A stretch of DNA of 64,000 nt from Amorphophallus konjac (lineage: Eukaryota; Streptophyta; Magnoliopsida; Alismatales; Araceae), in NCBI GenBank assembly GCA_022559845.1, contig CM040118.1, forward strand, positions 449,250,053 through 449,314,052, given 5' to 3'. Positions 48,438 through 59,408 of the stretch are shown one piece after another (the first letter of the stretch is position 1; each line of letters starts with the position of its first letter). The translations under genes and the position numbers were made by a program. The notes under the pieces were generated by a model. The model ran no database searches. It saw only the letters and a list, made by a program, of their open reading frames with translations, and was not told where the DNA came from.

Positions 48438-48596
48438 GTAACGGATCAATGTTGGACCGTTGGGGTCATCTAATGGCCCAATAAACGACTGTCACATTTA
48501 AACTGAGTCCAATTTATTGGTTCAGGATTCAGCCCATTGTAACGGCTCAAGACTAGACCGTGACGTGAACGTAACGGCCCAGTGATTGACCGTCAC
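48438..48596. repeat. 58-bp word modules 4 and 5, Tekay-like 5' LTR
   Basis: Module 4 is 48438-48495 (GTAACGG, CCGTTGG, CTAATGG, CTGTCAC). Module 5 is 48539-48596 (GTAACGG, CCGTGAC, GTAACGG, CCGTCAC). Both have spacers 12, 6, 12. The decayed words of module 4 are better preserved in the 3' LTR copy. Confidence 0.9.
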
Positions 48597-49774
48597 CTTG
48601 TTAAGTCCAGTTAACCCGAGGTTCGACCAAAGGGTTGATATTCTAAGGTTCCTAGATGGATTTATAATGGTCTACGACTTGACATATTGTTTAAAGATAT
48701 TTAATATAATGATTGGAAGATAAAGAATGTACCGTTATGCTGTCGATTTATTTCCATGGCATAACATAGTTCTAATATGATCATTGAAATTCCTTGTTCC
48801 AAATAGAATCATTTCATTCATTGAAGTATTGTTATCATGAACTTATTGAACTTATTACATTCTTGGCCATACTTTATTGTTACATGTGTGGAAATAGCTT
48901 GATTTATACTTGAAGATGCGATCGAGCACTGATTGTGTTCAAGGGCTCTATGCTAGTCACCTCGGTTGATTGTTGGAAACATACTATTATAAACCATAGG
49001 GTATGATGCTACTGGCGTCGCATTGCGCTGGGAGCACTTTCTTTATAGATAAGTGAAAATCCATGGCACGACATGACTTTCTTGCTTGATTGCTTGATAT
49101 TCCACAAAAATTCACCAAATACTTGCTCATAAGCAAAAGGTGTTTGGATGATGATTACGTGGTATTGCTAGTACATTCTCGTTATGTTCTTGCTCATGAA
49201 ATGCCATTTCATGTTCTTGTGACATTCGTGCTAATTCTTACTTGCTCATTCTATTATCTTGTTACTTTGGTTATTCACATGATTGATCGCATTCGCATGA
49301 TTTTACCTAAATTCTTTAGAGCTAAAATGATAATTACTTAAACATTGCTAATCATGTTGATGCGAAGATACCTACTGGGCAAGTGTGCTCATTACCTATT
49401 TCCAATCTTTTCTGGAGATGGAAGTGAGTCGGATTCGGAATATTCAAGTAGCGGGTCCGAGAGCGAATGAAAGTCATATCAAATTGAGAGTGAAGACTTA
49501 GGAAAGTCTACATTGTTTAGATTGAGTCTATGTAATTTTCCTATTTCTTGAGTCTAGTGGAGTGGAAAAAGGATGAAAAAGGTTATTGTACTTGAATACT
49601 TGATTATTAATGAAATAAAGTTGGAGTTTGAGTAATTATTATGCGATTGCATTCTTATGTGTGATTGCCTTGCGCTCTGATCGTTCTTGCTTGCAAGAGG
49701 CTTACCATGTCGGCTGTTCGCGTTCCTCGAGCGAGTCTTCCGCTGTAATAAAGGCTCGGGGCGTGACAGTTAAG

Positions 49775-49788
49775 TTGATATCAGAGCC
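49775..49788 (+). promoter_or_regulatory. Primer-binding site of the Tekay-like element
   Basis: TTGATATCAGAGCC, 6 bp after the 5' LTR. It matches the initiator-Met primer site TGGTATCAGAGCC with G-to-A decay. Confidence 0.75.
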
Positions 49789-52136
49789 TAAGTCTCAGGA
49801 CTCTGGGAGAAGAATCATGTCATAGGATAAGTCCAAGGTTTAAGGACCCCTACCTATGAACTAAGGAAGAAATTCCCATACCCATGTGAGAATTGGGTAG
49901 AGCTCGGGATAAGATAGTTAATTGACTTTAAAATTTATTTTCTTCCAAATTCCATGAGAAATAACAAGTTATTATATTTCTCTCAGGTACCTTATTTTAC
50001 AAATGGCTCATCGCGTAGATTGGAATGGCATGCAACAAATAGTTGCCGGCCTTACTCAGGCATTGTAAACTATGGCTCAGGCAGGCGCAGGGGTAAGGGC
50101 TGGTGACCTACATGGTAATTTCTAAAGTTTAAACCCTCCGCGTTTCTATGGTTCTTCTAATCCAGACGAAGCAGAGAACTGGATTGATGAGATGAACCAT
50201 ATCTTTGACGTAATCCAATGCACCGATCAAGAGAAGGTGCGTCTTACAACTTTCCAACTCAACAAGGATGCCCATACATGGTGGAAGTTGGTTCCGGCAC
50301 CTCCGGCCGATGCACCTCATACGTGGGATGGTTTTCTCACCTTGTTCCATGCTAAGTATTTCTCTGAGCATGTGAAAGAAAGAAAGGCTATGGAGTTCGC
50401 CTCTCTTCGACAAGGAATGACGATAGTGGCAGAATATGAGTTATAATTCTCAAGGCTAGCACCTTATGCACCGCATTTAATCAGTACCGATCTATTGAAG
50501 GCAAATCGGTTTATGGACGGGTTACGACCTGGCTTTATTCAGCAGCTCGGGACCCAAAACATCCGTACCTATGCGGAGATGGTTCAGTGGGCATATTTAT
50601 GTGAAAGGACCTTGGAGAAGGTCGAGAAATTGAAAGGAAAAGGAGAAGAGTCCAGCCGATGATCTGATCGGCGTTATAAGAAAAAAAGGTTCAGTATCAC
50701 GGAGCCTCACAAAAGCTGTGATAGTAAGAAGGGATCCAGGAGCGGGAACGGTGGAAGTTCCCAGAAGAACAAGAAGATTAAGGAGGAGGAACAAGTCACC
50801 ACGGCTTGCACTTTTTGTGAAAAGTTCGGCCACTCGGCTGAAGAGTGTTGGAAGCGTCTTGGCGCTTGTTTACGCTGTGGAAGTAGGGAGCATCGCATGT
50901 CAGATTACCCCCTTATGAAAGACCAGCCATATAGTGGTGGATGCAGGAGACAGGCTCGCCTCAATGCCGTTCTAGAGGAAGAAGAAGCGCCCAGGGATGG
51001 TGGGCTTTTGGAAGGTACTCTTCAAATTTGCTCTCATCCTGCATTTGTGCTATTTGATACTGGTGTCTCTCATTCTTTTATCTCCACTACTTTTACTAAA
51101 ATATTACCGATTGTATCAGTACCCTTACCTTCAGACCTTACTATTACCACACCCTTAGATTCTGGAACAAAGTTTACCGACTATTATCCTGATAGCGAAG
51201 TCATAGTAGTAGGTCATAATCTCCCCGCAAACTTAGTATGCCTTAACATGAAAGGTTATGATGCCATTTTAGGGGTAGATTGGCTTGTAGATCATGATGC
51301 TTATATCAATTGTAGAAATAGGATTATATCCTTCCAAAAATCAAGTCTTCCAACATTCTCTTTCCTTGGCATCAAATACAAGAAACACCCCACTATCATA
51401 TCCTCTCTTCACGCTTGCAAACTCATCTCGCAAGGATGTGAAGCCTTTCTTGCTTCTGTCATTGTTCCCAAATCCAAGGAGATTATCCTAGCGAACATTC
51501 CCATTGTAAATGAGTTCCCAGACGTGTTTCCATCCGAATTACCCAGTTTATCGCCCGAAAGGGAAGTGAACTTCACTATTGAACTCATTCCAAGAGCATC
51601 ACCTGTTTCTATAGCTCCTTACAGGATGTCCCCCACAGAACTCAAGGAACTAAAGAGGCAGTTGCAGGAGCTACTAGACAAGGGTTTTATTAGACCTAGC
51701 ACATCCCCTTGGGGTGCGCTAGTTCTTTTTGTTAAGAAGAATGATGGCTCTTTCAGGTTATGCATCGACTACCGGCGACTGAATCAACTTACAATCAAAA
51801 ACAAGTATCCGTTGCCGCGTATTGATGAGCTCTTCGATCAACTTTCGGGAGCAGAGTATTTCTTCAAGATAGACCTCAGATCAGGTTATCATCAGCTTAG
51901 AATTAAAGAAGAAGATATCTATAAATCGGCTTTTCGGAGTCGTTATGGCCACTATGAATTCGTGGTAATGCCGTTCGGGTTAACTAATGCCCCAACAGCA
52001 TTTATGCAACTTGTGAATATTATTTTTCAACCATATCTGGACCAGTTCATCGTTGTCTTCATTGATGACATCTTGATATATTCCAAGACAAAATAGGAAC
52101 ATGAAGAACATCTGAGGATAGCTTTGTAAACACTTA

Positions 52137-52304
52137 GGCCTTCTTTGTTAGTCGGGCAGAATATCTCATTCGACCCTTTTCGGTCGAATGAGATATTCGA
52201 CCCCGTATAACTAGGTTGTGTGTGACAGCTTTTAGTGGACCCCACAAATCTCTCTCTCATGGGATGAGTAATCCGACGGCGTTATTCGATTACCAAAGAG
52301 GGCC
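52137..52304. mobile_element. Tourist-like MITE (PIF/Harbinger type), 168 bp
   Basis: Ends are GGCCTTCTTTGTTAG and CCAAAGAGGGCC, imperfect terminal inverted repeats of the GGCCYTNTTTGG type. The 3-bp target duplication TTA is at 52134-52136 and 52305-52307. Removing the insert restores a continuous reverse transcriptase frame ([15 protein letters not shown] reading). It contains a perfect 17-bp inverted repeat (52159-52175 and 52182-52198) with a 6-bp loop. It carries no coding capacity and would need a transposase from elsewhere. Confidence 0.9.
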
Positions 52305-54610
52305 TTAGGGAACATAAACTTTATGCCAAGTTTAACAAATGTGAATTCTGGCTCAAAGAAGTTTCATTCCTAGGCCACATTATTTCCAAGGTAGGTATCG
52401 CTGTAGATCCTTCGAAAGTGGAAGCTGTCAGAAATTGGAGCCGGCCAACGACTGTATCAGAAGTAAGAAGCTTTCTGGGTCTAGCTGGTTACTATAGGAG
52501 GTTCATTAAGGACTTCTCAAAGATTGCAGCTCCTTTAACAAGACTCACAAGAAAAGAAAATCCTTTTGTTTGGTCAGAGGAATGTGAAAAGAGTTTTCAA
52601 ATGCTTAAGAATCATCTTACTACAGCTCCTATTTTAGCACTACCGATAGAAGGTGGTGGATTTGAAGTATATACGGATGCATCTGGCATTGGCTTGGGAT
52701 GTGTTCTCATGCAAGATGGAAAGGTAATCTGTTATTCCTCAAGACAATTGAAACGTCACGAGGAAAATTATCCCGTGCATGATTTAGAACTAGCAGCTGT
52801 TATCTTCGCCTTGAAAATTTGGCGTCATTATCTCTATGGAGAGAAGTTCACGGTCTATTCGGACCACAAAAGCTTGAAATACTTATTTTCTCAAAAGGAG
52901 TTAAATATGAGGCAGAGGAGATGGTTAGAATATCTCAAAGACTTTGATTTTGCTATTCAATATCATCCTGGCAAGGCGAATGTTGTAGCATATGCACTCA
53001 GTAGAAAGCCAATGGGTATGCTATCAAGTCTTATGATTAGTATGACTAACCTTATTCCTCAATTTGCTCAGTTGAACTTAGATATTGACATGAAGGGAGA
53101 AGATTGTTTCATAGCTAATATCTGAGCTCAACCTACATTGATAGAGGATCTGGCCAAGCTGCAAAATGATGATCCCGTACTACTAGGGATTAAAGCCAAT
53201 ATTGAACAAAGACCGGATTTCTCTGTTTCTAATGACGGAAGATTGCTATTCAAGAGCCGAGTGTGTGTACCGGATCGTGAGGATATGAAGAAATTGATCC
53301 TAGAAGAAGCACATAATTTCAAGTACACTATTCACCCAGGTGGTACAAAGATGTATCAAGATCTTAAAAGAAATTTCTGGTGGCCCAATATGAAGAGAGA
53401 AATAGCTGATTTCGTGTCCTGTTATCTCACCTGCCAACAAGTAAAAGCAGAGCATTTTAGACCCGCATGTAAATTGCATCCCTTAAATATTCCCGAATGA
53501 AAATGGGAGAGTATAGGGATGGATTTCATCATGGGTTTATCTAAGACCCGAGGAGGACACGATGGTATATGGGTAATCATAGACCGATTGACAAAGTCTG
53601 CACATTTTCTACCCATAAAAAGTCGATGGTCTGTGGATATTCTAGCAGTATTATACATAAAAGAAATTGTCAAATTACATGGTGTCCCTATCACTATTAT
53701 ATCTGATAGAGATCCTCGATTCACATCGTAATTCTTGAAGGGTCTACAACACTCACTAGGGACTAGATTGAATTTTAGTACAGCATTTCACCCACAAACT
53801 GATGGTCAGACTGAAAGAACAAATCAAGTGGTAGAAGATATGCTCAGGGCTTGTGCTATTGACTTTGGAGGAAGTTGGCATGATCACTTGCCTCTGGTAG
53901 AATTTGCATATAACAACAGTTATCAGGCCAGCATACAGATGGCACCCTTTGAAGCTTTATATAGAAAAAGCTGTAGATTACCAATATGTTGGAATGAAAC
54001 AGGGGAAAAGCAATTTCTAGGCCCCGACATTATCATGGATTCTACAGAGAAAATTAAGCTCATTCAAGAAAGAATGAAGATGGCGCAAGATAGGCAGAAA
54101 TCTTATGCTGATAATCGAAGGCGTGACTTAGAGTTTCAGGTTGGAGATCATGTGTATCTAAAGGTTTCTCCGGGTCGTGGTATTCGAAGATTTTGCATTA
54201 AAGGAAAGCTAACTCCAAGATTTATTGGCCCATTTGAAATTCTTGAAAGGGTCGGTGAAGTGACTTATAGACTGGCTTTACCTCCACAATTAGCAGGAGT
54301 TCATGACGTATTCCACGTCTCTATGCTGAAAAAGTATGTATATGATCCTAACCATGTTATCACTTATAATAATTTAGAGATTCAGAAGGATATGACGTAC
54401 GAGCAAACACCAATAAAGATTCTATAATGAGAAGTGCGTCAACTAAGGAATAAAGTTATTCCTATGGTCAAGATACAATGGAAGAAAACATGGCCATATG
54501 AAGCAACATGGAAAATCGAAGAAGCTATGCGGAAAAGATTCCCAGAGTTATTCATCTGTAAGTACACTGTCCACAATCCATGTATTGAATTTGGGGACCA
54601 AATTCTTTTA

Positions 54611-54622
54611 AGTGGGGGAGGG
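54611..54622 (+). promoter_or_regulatory. Polypurine tract of the Tekay-like element
   Basis: AGTGGGGGAGGG directly abuts the 3' LTR. It also encodes part of the pol C-terminus. Confidence 0.8.
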
Positions 54623-54953
54623 TGTAGTCCCCCAGAATTTATATAAATAATTTTGGATTATAAATGTAATTTTATGGAATTTACTAGGAATTTATAAGGG
54701 TTAAATAGATTAATAAATAGATTATTTAACTAATAAATGGGTTATAAGGCCCAATGGTGTTAAATAAATAGCCTAGCCTACTCAATTAAGACCCAAAAGG
54801 TTTAAGGACCTAGCCCATTAAGTTTGGCCCATATTCTAGAAGGTTATTTAGCCTATTCATGAATTTTAAGGATAAATATGATTTTTATAGATAATTATAT
54901 AGATAAAATGAATAAAAGAGTTTTATTAAATTGAAACTCTACACACGTTGAAT

Positions 54954-55010
54954 GTAACAGTGTATCGTGCGACCGCCACATGTACGTAACGCACTAGACA
55001 CGACCGTTAC
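54954..55010. repeat. Word module 1 in the Tekay-like 3' LTR (57 bp)
   Basis: GTAACAG, CCGCCAC, GTAACGC, CCGTTAC with spacers 12, 6, 11. One base of the last spacer is missing compared with the 5' LTR copy. Confidence 0.85.
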
Positions 55011-55914
55011 ACCCTGCTGATTCCGTAAGTTGAAGAACTTACAAAAAGATTGGAACTTTGGGATCCTATCTACTAGAGACCTAATTAGAAGGATGTGTAA
55101 GGTTGCTAAGGACTCTTAGGGATCAGGTTTTGGCCAACTAAGGACTCTATAATCGATCTAATCCTCAAACCCTAGCCAAATCCCTATAAATAGAACCCAG
55201 TTCTGAACTGAGCGACCCTTACTTTTTGCTCGTGAAGAATCAAGGTAAGAAGATAGAATTTCGGGTAAGTTCTTTAGAACTTTTTATTTATAATACTTTA
55301 GACTAATAGCTCTCAAAATTTTGTACTAGGAGACCAACTACACAAGGAGTTAGGACCTTCCCAAGTTGCGGGTTTCATCACATCAACTCAGGAAACTGTA
55401 CAACAGGGCGCAGATGATCAGGAAGTTAGAGTGCCTAAACGAGGTAATTAGAATTAGATGCTTTAGAATTTTTTGTTCCCAATAATATCATCTTCCTAAA
55501 CCTCAAAATTTCACCTCTTTAGGTCAAGGGATTAGAGAGTTAGGGCAACGTGAAGTTGCTGAAAAATTACAGGAAGAAGAGAACTAGGGCGTGACTTGAA
55601 GACCCAAATTGGAAGTATTAAGCCCAGGGAAAAGGTAGGTCATCTCATGAACAGCAAAAAGATCTCGTCAGGGATAAAAGCCCTCTGATTTGACTTGATT
55701 TCATGCATTATAGATTGTGAATTTCATGTTTTAGTAAGTTCATGCATACATGCATACCTTTAGCCTAACCAAAGATAAAAGATATCATCTTGTTTATTCA
55801 TTGTGACCTATGCATATACATGGCCTTGACTTCGTTTATTATGACTAGACTAGTTAGTGATTATGATTCTTCTTGCATGGACATAGTTTCTTATCTTTAC
55901 TATCAGCAGAAGCT

Positions 55915-56095
55915 CTAACGGATTAGGGTAGGACCGTCACATGACTATAACGGCCTTACGATAAGCCGTCAAACTCTCTGTTGTATTTAAATTAATATGT
56001 TGTCTCCGACGCACCATAGCAGGAGCGTTACCATGCTGTAACGGCCCCTCGACAAACCGTCACACGGATTGTAACGTGCCTATGCTAGACGTTAG
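55915..56095. repeat. Word modules 2 and 3 plus half module, Tekay-like 3' LTR
   Basis: Modules are 55915-55972 and 56006-56063, each 58 bp with spacers 12, 6, 12. The half module is GTAACGT at 56071 with a shortened partner ending at 56095. Confidence 0.85.
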
Positions 56096-56632
56096 AACAC
56101 TGTTTTCTATCAAATCGAGACAGAATGGAAATTAGTCAAGTCTACGTATAGATAAGCCTAGTTATCTAAGTTTTGACCTGATATCATGACTTTGAGTTTA
56201 ATTATTGATTCATGATAGGAATTGCATGATTACAAGCATTTTAAGTTATTTTGAGTTATGTTAATTTCATTGGCTAAAACTTTATAGTTGTATTTAATTT
56301 ATGATTTCAAATGATGTATTGACGGAGTTTTATCATGGTTTTACACCGTTTCACAGTCTTTTCTATCTATAGAGTCATTTTTCTTAAGTGCATGACATAT
56401 ATTCCGGTATATGGCCATTAGTTCACACTTTGCACTATAGGAACATTATCTTGAACATGAGGACCTCTCTATTGGATATTCCTTCCAATGGACTAAGAAA
56501 TCTTGTTTCAAGGCCTCCGTAATTCTCTGCGAGCTTGGGATTCCCACTAGGACGCCGAGTTGGTTGTACCATGAAAGCCCAATCATTAGAAAATACTAAC
56601 GATGGTTTCTGATTTTAGAGATGTAACGGATC

Positions 56633-56781
56633 AATGTTGGACCGTCAGGCTCATCTAACGGTCCAATAAATGACCGTAACATTTAAACTGAGTCCAATTT
56701 ATTGGTTCTGGATTCAGCACATTGTAACGGCTCAAGACTAGACCGTGACGTGAACGTAACGGCCCAGTGATTGACCGCCAC
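56633..56781. repeat. Word modules 4 and 5, Tekay-like 3' LTR
   Basis: 56633-56690 reads GTAACGG, CCGTCAG, CTAACGG, CCGTAAC. 56724-56781 reads GTAACGG, CCGTGAC, GTAACGG, CCGCCAC. Spacers are 12, 6, 12 in both. Confidence 0.85.
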
Positions 56782-57953
56782 CTTGTTTAGTCCAGTTAAC
56801 CCGAGGTTCGACCAAAGGGTTGATATTCTAAGGTTCCTAGATGGATTTATAATGGTCCAGGACTTGACATATTGTTTAAAGATATTTAATATAATGAATG
56901 GAAGATAAAGAATGTACCATTATGCTGCCGATTTATTTCCATGGCATAACATAGTTCTAATATGATCATTGAAATTCCTTGTTCCAAATAGAAGCATTTC
57001 ATTCATTGAAGTATTGTTATCATGAACTTATTGAACTTATTACATTCTTGGCCATACTTTATTGTTACATGCGTGGAAATAGCTTGATTTATACTTGAAG
57101 ATGCGATCGAGCACTGATTGTGTTCAAGGGCTCTATGCTAGTCCCCTCGACTGATTACTGGAAACATACTATTATAAACCATGGGGTATGATGCTACTGG
57201 CGTCGTATTACGCTAGGTGTACTTTCTTTATAAATAAGTGAAAATCCACGGCATGACATGACTTTCTTGCTTGATTGCTTGATATTCCACAGAAATTCAC
57301 CAAATACTTGCTCATAAGCAAAAGATGTTTGGATGATGATTACGTGGTATTGTTAGTACATTCTCGTTACGTTCTTGTTCATGAAATGCCATATCATATT
57401 CTTGTGACATTCGTGCTAATTCTTACTTGCTCATTCTATTATCTTGTTACTTTGGTTATTCACATGATTGATCGCATTTGCATGCTTTTACCTAAATTCT
57501 TTAGAGCTAAAATGATAATTACTTAAACATTGCTAATGATGTTGATGCGAAGATACCTACTGGACAAGTGTGCTCATTACCTATTTCTAATCTTTTCAGG
57601 AGATGGAAGTGAGTCGGATTCGGAATATTCAAGTAGCGGGTCCGAGAGCGAATGAAAGTCATATCAAATTGAGAGTGAAGACTTAGGAAAGTCTACATTG
57701 TTTAGATTGAGTCTATGTAATTTTCCTATTTCTTGAGTCTAGTGGAGTGGAAAAAGGATGAAAAAGGTTATTGTACTTGAATACTTGATTATTAATGAAA
57801 TAAAGTTAGAGTTTGAGTAATTATTGTGCGATTGCATTCTTATGTGTGATTGCCTTGCGCTCTAATCGTTCTTGCTTGCAAGAGACTTACCATGCCGGCT
57901 ATTCGCGTTCCTCGAGTGAGTCTTCGGCTGTAATAAAGGCTCGGGGCGTGACA

Positions 57954-57958
57954 TGAAG
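57954..57958. other. Right target-site duplication TGAAG of the Tekay-like element
   Basis: Second copy of 12116-12120; the integrase frame resumes through it. Confidence 0.95.
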
Positions 57959-58713
57959 CATATGCAGATATCAAAACCACCACAGTATGCCGCTTCATCC
58001 TGAGGAATATTATTTCGTGATTTGGGGTGCCAAGTGACATCGTCACCGACAACGGACCGCAGTTCGTGTCTCAAGAACTCCAGGACCTCTGTAAGAAATT
58101 CAACATTGCATTACATCATTCATCACCTTACTACCCTCAAGGCAACGGCCAGGCTGAAGCTACCAACAAGACGCTTTTGAAAATTATCAAGAAAACTTGC
58201 GAGTCACACAAATTTACTGATTGGCCTGAATGACTTGTTAAAGTCCTATGGGCTTATCACACCTCCGTCTGTACTCCCACTGGGCAGACTCCTTTTGCCC
58301 TGACTTATGGGATGGAGGCGGTACTTCCATACGAGATTTTGATCCCTTCCCTAAGAGTGCAGCTGGATAAGGAACTTAATCTCGATGAATGTCGAGAGGC
58401 ATTGCTAGTACAGCTGGAACTCTTAGACGAGAAGAGGCTTAATGCAGCCAATCATGTCTCCATTTATCAAAAGCGAGTCTCGCGTCATTTTCAAAAGAAA
58501 GTCATTGAACGTAAATTTCAAGTGGGTAACTTGGTGTTGAAACGCAAATTTATTAAAGCTGGAGGTCCTAGGTCTAAGTTGCAGCCCAATTGGGAAGGTC
58601 CCTTCGTTATCAAGGAGGTTTATCTTGGGAACGCGTACCGTCTAGTCAACGCCGAGGGCGAAGAATTGTCTAATCCGTGGAACGGGTTGTATCTCAAACG
58701 TTTTTCCCCTTAG
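57954..58713 (+). pseudogene. Tat-type integrase, C-terminal part, continuing from 12120
   Basis: Reading resumes as EAYADIKTTTVCRFILRNII. After a stop codon it continues FGVPSDIVTDNGPQF (second catalytic Asp, 58048) and NGQAEATN (Glu, 58156), exactly 35 residues apart. Another stop follows at 58231-58233 (WPE-stop-LVKVLWAYHTS), then the conserved TPFALTYGMEAVLPYE and the C-terminal domain ending NPWNGLYLKRFSP with TAG at 58711-58713. The pattern is that of Tat/Athila-type integrases without a chromodomain. Split over two loci with several stops, it is dead. Confidence 0.85.
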
Positions 58714-59276
58714 AATCAAGTCAATGAAGGACTGGCAGCAAGATGACCCGTGCCTTGATCGCAAAGGGAAAATCTCGTGACCGACATTCACACACCTCAC
58801 GACGTCCCTGGTCAGGTACCCTAGCCCTGTGTAACACTGTTTCTCCCTGGCCATACCTGGAGGAAGTAAAGACCCTTGTACGTTTCTCCCTTCGGCTGAA
58901 TCTGGGGGCAAGTGGTGAGTAAGGGGGGCGACGATTGATCTAGGTACCCTGATAGGGAAAAGTCTCAAATAGGGGCAGTCCGTTATGACCTCATTCCACA
59001 ATAGAGAAAAGAGAAGAAAAGAAAAGAAAATGGAGCAAAATCAAAGACAAGAACTGAAAAGTTTGTCTATAGACTCAAAACTCAAAAAATCATGATGCTC
59101 TAGTAAAATAAAACTAGGCATGGCAAGAGTGGCAGTACAGTTCCCCGCGGGACGTTATGAACCCGGTCTTATGCGTGCCTAGGGTGGATGAAGGTTCGAT
59201 GATGAACACAAAGTCCCGGCGCAATAGGCTGGACCTCTGAAAGGGTAGCCATGAGAATGACTCAAAACCCTGAAAG
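58714..59276 (+). other. Post-pol tail of the Tat-type element
   Basis: No gene seen. It is clearly related to trimer sequence 18690-19215: both hold CAAATAGGGGCAGTC, GGCAAGAGTGGCA and an AAAGTCCCGGCGCAA/AAAGCCCCGGCACAA pair in the same order. Continuity is lost at the assembly gap. Confidence 0.75.
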
Positions 59277-59376
59277 NNNNNNNNNNNNNNNNNNNNNNNN
59301 NNNNNNNNNNNNNNNNNNNNNNNNNNNNNNNNNNNNNNNNNNNNNNNNNNNNNNNNNNNNNNNNNNNNNNNNNNNN
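59277..59376. other. Assembly gap of 100 N
   Basis: Exactly 100 unknown bases, followed at once by a TGTGTGTGTGTG microsatellite (59377-59388). The real gap size is unknown. The end of the Tat tail and the start of the next LTR are probably lost in it. Confidence 0.95.
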
Positions 59377-59408
59377 TGTGTGTGTGTGTCGGAGTGGAAG
59401 GGGTGGGG

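Larger units (their letters stand above)
47366..49768 (+). repeat. 5' LTR of the Tekay-like element, second part (2403 bp)
   Basis: Continues the LTR broken at 13050, matches 55553-57953 and ends GGGGCGTGACA. With the first part it totals 3333 bp, against 3331 bp for the 3' LTR. It holds four complete 58-bp word modules and one half module. A short serine/glutamate-coding-like stretch near 49430-49470 is not taken as a gene. Confidence 0.95.
50003..54646 (+). pseudogene. gag-pol of the Tekay-like element, one frame with about 11 stop codons
   Basis: Everything lies in one frame from the ATG at 50003 to the stop at 54644-54646 inside the 3' LTR. Gag has the core near 50190-50640 and zinc knuckles [14 protein letters not shown] and [14 protein letters not shown], the last Cys changed to Tyr. 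Protease has FDTGVSH (Asp 51056). Reverse transcriptase has FIDD at 52058-52069. RNase H has YTDASG (Asp 52676). Integrase has D-D-35-E at 53522, 53705 and 53813. The C-terminal VFHVSMLKKYV followed by a chromodomain-like tail is typical of Tekay. In-frame stops are at 50066, 50123, 50444, 50660, 52094, 52127, 53123, 53498, 53729, 54425 and 54428. There are no frameshifts; the only length change is a MITE of 168 bp plus 3 bp duplication, itself a multiple of three. It cannot make full-length product. Confidence 0.9.
12121..57953 (+). mobile_element. Ty3/gypsy Tekay/Del-like retrotransposon with nested insertions
   Basis: The element has LTRs of 3333 bp (interrupted) and 3331 bp, a degenerate initiator-Met primer site, one gag-pol frame, a polypurine tract and a perfect 5-bp target duplication TGAAG. 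Long LTRs, gag and pol in one frame, and a pol that ends inside the 3' LTR fit the Tekay/Del chromoviruses. Its own length without the trimer (34,310 bp plus 5 bp duplication) and the MITE (171 bp) is about 11.3 kb. It sits in the integrase gene of an older Tat-type element. Confidence 0.85.
54623..57953 (+). repeat. 3' LTR of the Tekay-like element (3331 bp)
   Basis: Starts TGTAGTCCCCCAGAATT and ends GGGGCGTGACA; uninterrupted. A TATA box is at 55185-55192. It differs from the 5' LTR by scattered substitutions, many of them C/T or G/A, so the insertion is not recent. Confidence 0.95.
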
